Shown here piece after piece: positions 6,364 to 9,763 of a stretch of DNA of 9,763 nucleotides (within the stretch, counting starts at the first letter, position 1; every line of letters starts with the position of its first letter). Where the stretch lies: positions 1-9,763 of the forward strand of contig DNCN01000100.1 of the NCBI GenBank assembly GCA_003485015.1. The letters are read 5' to 3'. This stretch comes from a bacterium. GTDB lineage: Bacteria > UBA9089. The notes under the pieces are model-generated. The model worked only from the letters and a program-made list of their open reading frames with translations. It did no database searches and was not told where the DNA came from. The position numbers were made by a program, and so were the translations under genes.

Positions 6364-7320
6364 CTAGACTCTCTGGTCTGGACCGAAGAAGAAATCCCTC
6401 TCGGCTTTAGCTGTCGCCGGCGAATCAGAGCCATGGACAATATTGTATCTAATATCGGTAGCGAAGTCTCTCCGGATCGTTCCCCAGGCTGCTTTTTTTG
6501 GATCTGTGTGACCAATGATCTCTCGCACTCTCTTGATTGCCCCTTCACCCTCAAGAACCATAACAACGCAGGGGCCACTGGACATAAAGGCGACAAAGCC
6601 CTGATAAAAAGGTTTATCCTGATGGACTTGATAGAAATGGCCAGCCGACTCTTGATCAAGATGGACCATCTTAACTTCAACGATATCAAAACCCTCTGCC
6701 TCGAATCTTTTAATAATCTCGCCAACGAGCCTACTGCTAACACCATCGGGCTTGATGATCACTAAGGTACGTTCCCGCTCAATCCCTTCAAAACTTGACA
6801 CCTGGAGGATATCATTTCCCCGACTGTCGATCCCCACATAACAAGGGAAGTCTTTCACCTTTAATCTAAAGATGGCCTCACATCCGAGATCAGGATAAGC
6901 AACAAGTTCACTGGCTAAAACCTTCTTAGAAAGAAATGCACCTGCCCCACCAATAGCGACAAGATAGATGCTGCCGTATTTCTTAATGGCTTCAATGACA
7001 GCCAATCCACGTGAGCCCTTACCAATCGTTCCCACAAGTCCTGCCGCTAGTAACGGAAGTGTGTAGATATCTACCCTTAAGCTCGTCGTAGGCCCACAGG
7101 AGCCGATGGGATAACCTGGCCGGGGAGGGGTTGGGCCAGTATAGTAGATAATCTGGCCCTCTAAGGGAAAAGGCAGATCTGGAAGGGAGTCGACCAAACG
7201 CTTATGGGCCATGTCCCGGGCAGTATAGATAAACCCATCTACAAGGATCTTATCTCCAGCCGAAAGTCTCTCAATTTGTCCTTTATTGATTGGTGGTGTA
7301 AGCCTGACTACCTCTTCCAT
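6364..7320 (-). CDS. fumB-ndk: Fumarate hydratase class I beta subunit fused to nucleoside diphosphate kinase
   Basis: One uninterrupted 318-codon frame encodes two enzymes. Residues 1 to about 178 are the fumarase beta subunit, which completes the active site with the alpha subunit encoded upstream. Motifs are ARDMAHKR (34-41), the SCGPTTSLRVD segment (74-84, with T78 and R82 in substrate-binding positions) and GKGSRG (K101). After GNDILQVSSFEGI the frame continues, with almost no linker, into a full NDK domain from about residue 181. There ERTLVIIKPDGV, HFY (Y230), KPF (F238), R266, T272, GTIRRDF (R283) and NIVHGSDS (N293 and catalytic His296) are all present. NDK moves the gamma-phosphate of ATP to NDPs through a phosphohistidine. 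The start is ATG, 5 bp after the alpha-subunit stop, with AAGGAG 17 bp upstream inside that gene. The ordinary two-domain assignment is clear; a sequencing error creating the fusion is unlikely, since both parts are intact and in frame. Confidence 0.93.
   Translation of the reverse strand: MEEVVRLTPPINKGQIERLSAGDKILVDGFIYTARDMAHKRLVDSLPDLPFPLEGQIIYYTGPTPPRPGYPIGSCGPTTSLRVDIYTLPLLAAGLVGTIGKGSRGLAVIEAIKKYGSIYLVAIGGAGAFLSKKVLASELVAYPDLGCEAIFRLKVKDFPCYVGIDSRGNDILQVSSFEGIERERTLVIIKPDGVSSRLVGEIIKRFEAEGFDIVEVKMVHLDQESAGHFYQVHQDKPFYQGFVAFMSSGPCVVMVLEGEGAIKRVREIIGHTDPKKAAWGTIRRDFATDIRYNIVHGSDSPATAKAERDFFFGPDQRV
6367..6780 (-). other. NDK domain of the fusion protein and its junction
   Basis: This marks the nucleoside diphosphate kinase domain of the gene above (residues 181-318). 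It has the length of a free-standing NDK, and its first residues ERERTLVIIK match a typical NDK N-terminus lacking only the initiator. The codon just before (6781-6783) is ATT, preceded by GAAGGG. A TGA lies in another frame a few bases upstream, within TTTTGA. The junction therefore looks like a former stop, ribosome-binding site and start that have been absorbed into one frame; that history is inference. No convincing internal start for a separately made NDK is seen. Confidence 0.85.
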
Positions 7321-7325
7321 ACGGC

Positions 7326-8168
7326 TCAGATTACTCTCTCCTTGTGCCGATGGGCATGACAGTTAACGTTGATCGCCACTGGAAGACTTGCGATGTGGGT
7401 AGGAAAGGTCTCTACCTGGACAGCTAAAGCTGTAGCCTCTCCTCCCAAGCCACAAGGACCAATCCCAAGTCGATTTATCTCATTGAGTAAATCCTTCTCT
7501 ATTTGAGCAATATCTTCACGAGGATGGGATGAGCCTACCCTTCGAATCAAGGCCTTCTTGGCAAGATAGGCACAGGATTCGAAAGTCCCTCCTAAGCCTA
7601 TCCCAATCACCAATGGCGGGCAAGAAAAAGGGGCGATATCTCTGATATGGGAGATGATATAGTCTTTTATCCCTTTGATCCCATCACTGGGCTTAAGCAT
7701 CTTGAGGCTACTCATATTTTCACTCCCACTCCCTTTGGCGATGACCACTATTCTTAGGGTCTCACCGCTGACAATCTCGGTGTGAATAATTGCCGGTGTA
7801 TTATCATTGGTGTTTTCGCGGATAAGTGGATCATTCACCATGGAGAATCTTAGATAACCCTCTTTGTATCCTCGACGGACTCCTTGATTTATGGCCTTAC
7901 TAAGATCACCACCAACAATCTCTACTGCCTGACCTATCTCTAAGAGAACAACAACTATTCCTGTATCCTGACAGATGGGAAGATTTTCGACCTTCGCCAA
8001 TTGGGCATTATCGAGGAGTGTAGCCAGAACCTCTCTAGCCCTCTCTGAAGACTCTTTCTTTTCTGCCTCTTTTAGGGCTTCAACCACATCTTCAGGAAGT
8101 ACAAAGTTTGCCTCAAGAGAAAGTTCGTATACGGCTGCTTCGATTTGGGCGACATCGATCTTGCGCAA
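7326..8168 (-). CDS. fumA: Fumarate hydratase class I, alpha subunit (iron-sulfur)
   Basis: This 280-residue protein matches the N-terminal half of class I fumarases, which interconvert fumarate and malate with a [4Fe-4S] cluster. Cysteines C66 (PICQDTG), C183 (FSCPP) and C270 (NVNCHAHRH) correspond by spacing and context to the three cluster ligands of E. coli FumA and Leishmania fumarase. Q67-D68 follow the first ligand, and H258 lies 12 residues before the third, as in the Leishmania enzyme. Other family motifs are NDNTPA, GSGSENMS, GLGGTFESCA and GPCGLGGEATALAV. The start is TTG, 8 bp after the mdh stop, with AAGGAT inside the mdh end as a possible ribosome-binding site. No better start is seen, and the resulting N-terminus MRKIDVAQI is typical. 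It ends 5 bp before the beta-subunit gene, so the two are probably translationally coupled. L(+)-tartrate dehydratase alpha is related, but the context favours fumarase. Confidence 0.9.
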   Translation of the reverse strand: MRKIDVAQIEAAVYELSLEANFVLPEDVVEALKEAEKKESSERAREVLATLLDNAQLAKVENLPICQDTGIVVVLLEIGQAVEIVGGDLSKAINQGVRRGYKEGYLRFSMVNDPLIRENTNDNTPAIIHTEIVSGETLRIVVIAKGSGSENMSSLKMLKPSDGIKGIKDYIISHIRDIAPFSCPPLVIGIGLGGTFESCAYLAKKALIRRVGSSHPREDIAQIEKDLLNEINRLGIGPCGLGGEATALAVQVETFPTHIASLPVAINVNCHAHRHKERVI

Positions 8169-8176
8169 GGCTTCTT

Positions 8177-9097
8177 TTATCCTTCCACTCCTTTAATAGC
8201 CTCTTTGAGGACCGCAGCTGAGTGCTTTAATCCCTCCATCTCCTCTGGTGAAAGGGAGAGTTCTACCTTCTCTCCTATTCCATCAGCAGAAAGGAAGGTG
8301 GGAAGAGATAGAGAGACTTCATTGATTCCCTGGTAATCTTGCACTAAAGCAGTTATGGGAAGAATCCTCTTTTTGGAGCTAGATAAGGCCTTGATCACTT
8401 CATAACAAGCCATCGCTACCCCCCAGCTCGTCCCTCCCTTGGATTCATTGAGTAGAGCCCCACCCTGTCTAGTTCGCCCAAAGATCTCCCCTTTGGTCTC
8501 CTCTCTAAACCCCTTAATCTCTCTAAGGGGAATACCGGCCACCCTTACTAGGCTCCAGATGGGAACCATACTTTCTCCATGCTCTCCAAGGATGAGGGCC
8601 TCGAGATCACTCGGGACTACATTGAAATACTCGCCGATATGGGCTTTAAACCTCATGGTGTCAAGGACTGTTCCTAATCCAAGGATATTCTTTGGGGGAA
8701 GGCAGGTATACTTAGCGGCTAAGTAGGTCAGGACATCAACAGGGTTTGAGATGATAAAGAGTATGGTTTTTGAATCGAGTGGAGGAAGAGAAGAGAGGAT
8801 CTCCTTTAAGATATTAGCATTCTTTCTGAGAAGATCCAAGCGACTTTCACCTGGCTTTCGAGCCAAGCCAGCCGTAATAGCTACAACCTTACTTCCTTTA
8901 ACGTCTTCAAAATCACCTTTTAAGATAGTTATTGAATGACTTAAAGGTGCCTGGGCATGGATAAGATCTAAAACCTCCCCGTCTCTCCTTTTGGTATCGA
9001 TATCGATAAGGAGAATCTCCTCTGCTTTACCTCTAGCTAAAAGGGTATAGGCTAGAGCCGAACCTACCTTGCCGCAGCCGATGATACTTATCTTCAC
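8177..9097 (-). CDS. mdh: Malate dehydrogenase, LDH/MDH superfamily (NAD-type)
   Basis: A 306-residue cytosolic 2-hydroxyacid dehydrogenase, probably interconverting malate and oxaloacetate. The Rossmann glycine motif GCGKVGSA spans residues 7-14. An acidic residue after the second strand (ILLIDID, about residue 32) fits NAD. The mobile loop reads AGLARKPGESR, with Arg80 at the classical selectivity position (glutamine in lactate dehydrogenase), so malate is predicted. Other active-site residues are R86, N118, R149 and the catalytic histidine in GEHGES (H173). Much of the rest resembles lactate dehydrogenase: LGTVLDTMRF, GEHGESMVPIWS and KGGTSWGVA, with Thr where many malate dehydrogenases have Ala or Ser. 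The start is GTG, 10 bp after the preceding stop, with AAGGG in the gap as a modest ribosome-binding site. The gene sits between icd and fumarase, which supports malate as substrate. Lactate dehydrogenase is the main alternative. Confidence 0.87.
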   Translation of the reverse strand: MKISIIGCGKVGSALAYTLLARGKAEEILLIDIDTKRRDGEVLDLIHAQAPLSHSITILKGDFEDVKGSKVVAITAGLARKPGESRLDLLRKNANILKEILSSLPPLDSKTILFIISNPVDVLTYLAAKYTCLPPKNILGLGTVLDTMRFKAHIGEYFNVVPSDLEALILGEHGESMVPIWSLVRVAGIPLREIKGFREETKGEIFGRTRQGGALLNESKGGTSWGVAMACYEVIKALSSSKKRILPITALVQDYQGINEVSLSLPTFLSADGIGEKVELSLSPEEMEGLKHSAAVLKEAIKGVEG

Positions 9098-9107
9098 TCT
9101 AACCCTT

Positions 9108-9763
9108 TTACTGACCTCTCTTAATCTTCGAAATGATCGCTGCAGTCATCTCTTTTGTTCCGGCCTTTCCACCAAAGTCATAAGTCGAGTGTGTCCCTTC
9201 TTCGATTACCTCTTCCACAGCCTTGACTATCTTCTCGGCCGCCTCCTTCTCCCCCAAATACTTGAGCATCATCGCTGCTGAAAGGATAGTAGCTGTTGGA
9301 TTGACTTTATCCTTACCTGCATACTTGGGCGCTGAGCCATGAACCGGCTCAAAGACAGCCATATCTTCTCCGATATTTGCCCCTGGCGCTAGTCCCAAAC
9401 CACCAACAAGCCCTGCTGCTAGATCCGATAGGATGTCGCCAAAGAGATTGGTACAAACAATAACGTCATACTCCTCAGGTTTTTTGACTAGCTGCATAGC
9501 CATGTTATCAACGATGCGATCCTCAAACTCTATCTCTTTATAAGAACTGGCAATGATGCGTCCTACCTCTAAGAAGAGCCCACAGGTTGTCTTGAGGATA
9601 TTGGCCTTATGCACCAAGGTTATTCTCTTCCTTCCTTCACGACGGGCATACTCAAAGGCGAATCTTATGATCCGTTCAGATGCCTTCCGGGTGATGACCC
9701 TGATGCTTTCTGCGCAAGTTCGATCCTTATCCACAAAATGTTCTATCCCGGAATAGAGCCCCT
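9108..9763 (-). CDS. icd: Isocitrate/isopropylmalate dehydrogenase family protein, probably isocitrate dehydrogenase (5' end cut off by window)
   Basis: The C-terminal 217 residues of a beta-decarboxylating dehydrogenase are visible; the frame runs off the right edge, so the real start lies outside. The visible part opens with GLYSGIEH, the substrate-loop region of isocitrate and isopropylmalate dehydrogenases. It continues with the catalytic lysine in VHKANIL (visible residue 52) and the metal-binding aspartates in IVDNMAMQLV (D85) and FGDILSDL (D109, D113). The nucleotide-binding segment is FEPVHGSAPKYAG. Its Lys-Tyr pair (146-147) matches the pair that contacts the NADP 2'-phosphate in E. 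coli Icd, but the later TYDF segment lacks the arginine that completes that site. Neighbouring malate dehydrogenase and fumarase genes favour isocitrate over isopropylmalate or homoisocitrate, though sequence alone does not exclude these. It ends with TAA 10 bp before the next start. Confidence 0.8.
   Translation of the reverse strand, partial: GLYSGIEHFVDKDRTCAESIRVITRKASERIIRFAFEYARREGRKRITLVHKANILKTTCGLFLEVGRIIASSYKEIEFEDRIVDNMAMQLVKKPEEYDVIVCTNLFGDILSDLAAGLVGGLGLAPGANIGEDMAVFEPVHGSAPKYAGKDKVNPTATILSAAMMLKYLGEKEAAEKIVKAVEEVIEEGTHSTYDFGGKAGTKEMTAAIISKIKRGQ

Noticed and set aside
6331..6765. A 144-codon plus-strand frame opposite the NDK domain
   Set aside because: It is antisense to a well-conserved enzyme domain, has no family resemblance, and is explained by codon bias of the real gene.

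Overview
The window is a bacterial chromosome segment in which every recognisable gene lies on the minus strand, so transcription runs from high to low coordinates. It joins two metabolic blocks with almost no space between them. The upstream block holds TCA-cycle enzymes: the 3' part of an isocitrate dehydrogenase-type gene (cut by the window edge), an LDH/MDH-family dehydrogenase with malate-type specificity, the alpha subunit of a two-subunit class I (iron-sulfur) fumarase, and a beta subunit that continues in the same frame into a complete nucleoside diphosphate kinase (NDK) domain. The downstream block is a classic fatty-acid/phospholipid cluster: yceD (DUF177), rpmF (L32), plsX, fabH, fabD, fabG, acpP, fabF.

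Gaps from the dehydrogenase at the right edge to acpP are 5 to 100 bp, so the whole set may be one long operon or a few overlapping ones. The only larger gap is 239 bp between acpP and fabF. It holds two imperfect direct copies of an element of about 75-82 bp, each able to form two hairpins. No stretch over 300 bases lacks a gene. No tRNA, rRNA, CRISPR array, insertion sequence or convincing rho-independent terminator was seen.

The genes work together as follows. Isocitrate dehydrogenase, malate dehydrogenase and fumarase cover C4/C6 steps of an oxidative, reductive or partial TCA cycle. PlsX, FabH, FabD, FabG, ACP and FabF cover acyl-phosphate formation, initiation, malonyl transfer, ketoreduction, the carrier and elongation of type II fatty-acid synthesis. 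The dehydratase (FabZ), the enoyl-ACP reductase and acetyl-CoA carboxylase are not in this window. Oxygen-sensitive class I fumarase suggests an anaerobic or microaerophilic bacterium. Five of the eleven starts visible are TTG or GTG. The lineage cannot be fixed from these genes alone; an uncultivated phylum is possible, but that is a guess.

The most notable observation is the fumarase-beta/NDK fusion, with all main NDK active-site residues intact. Second is the structured repeat pair before fabF. Third is a small overlapping open frame that fills the fabH-fabD gap.
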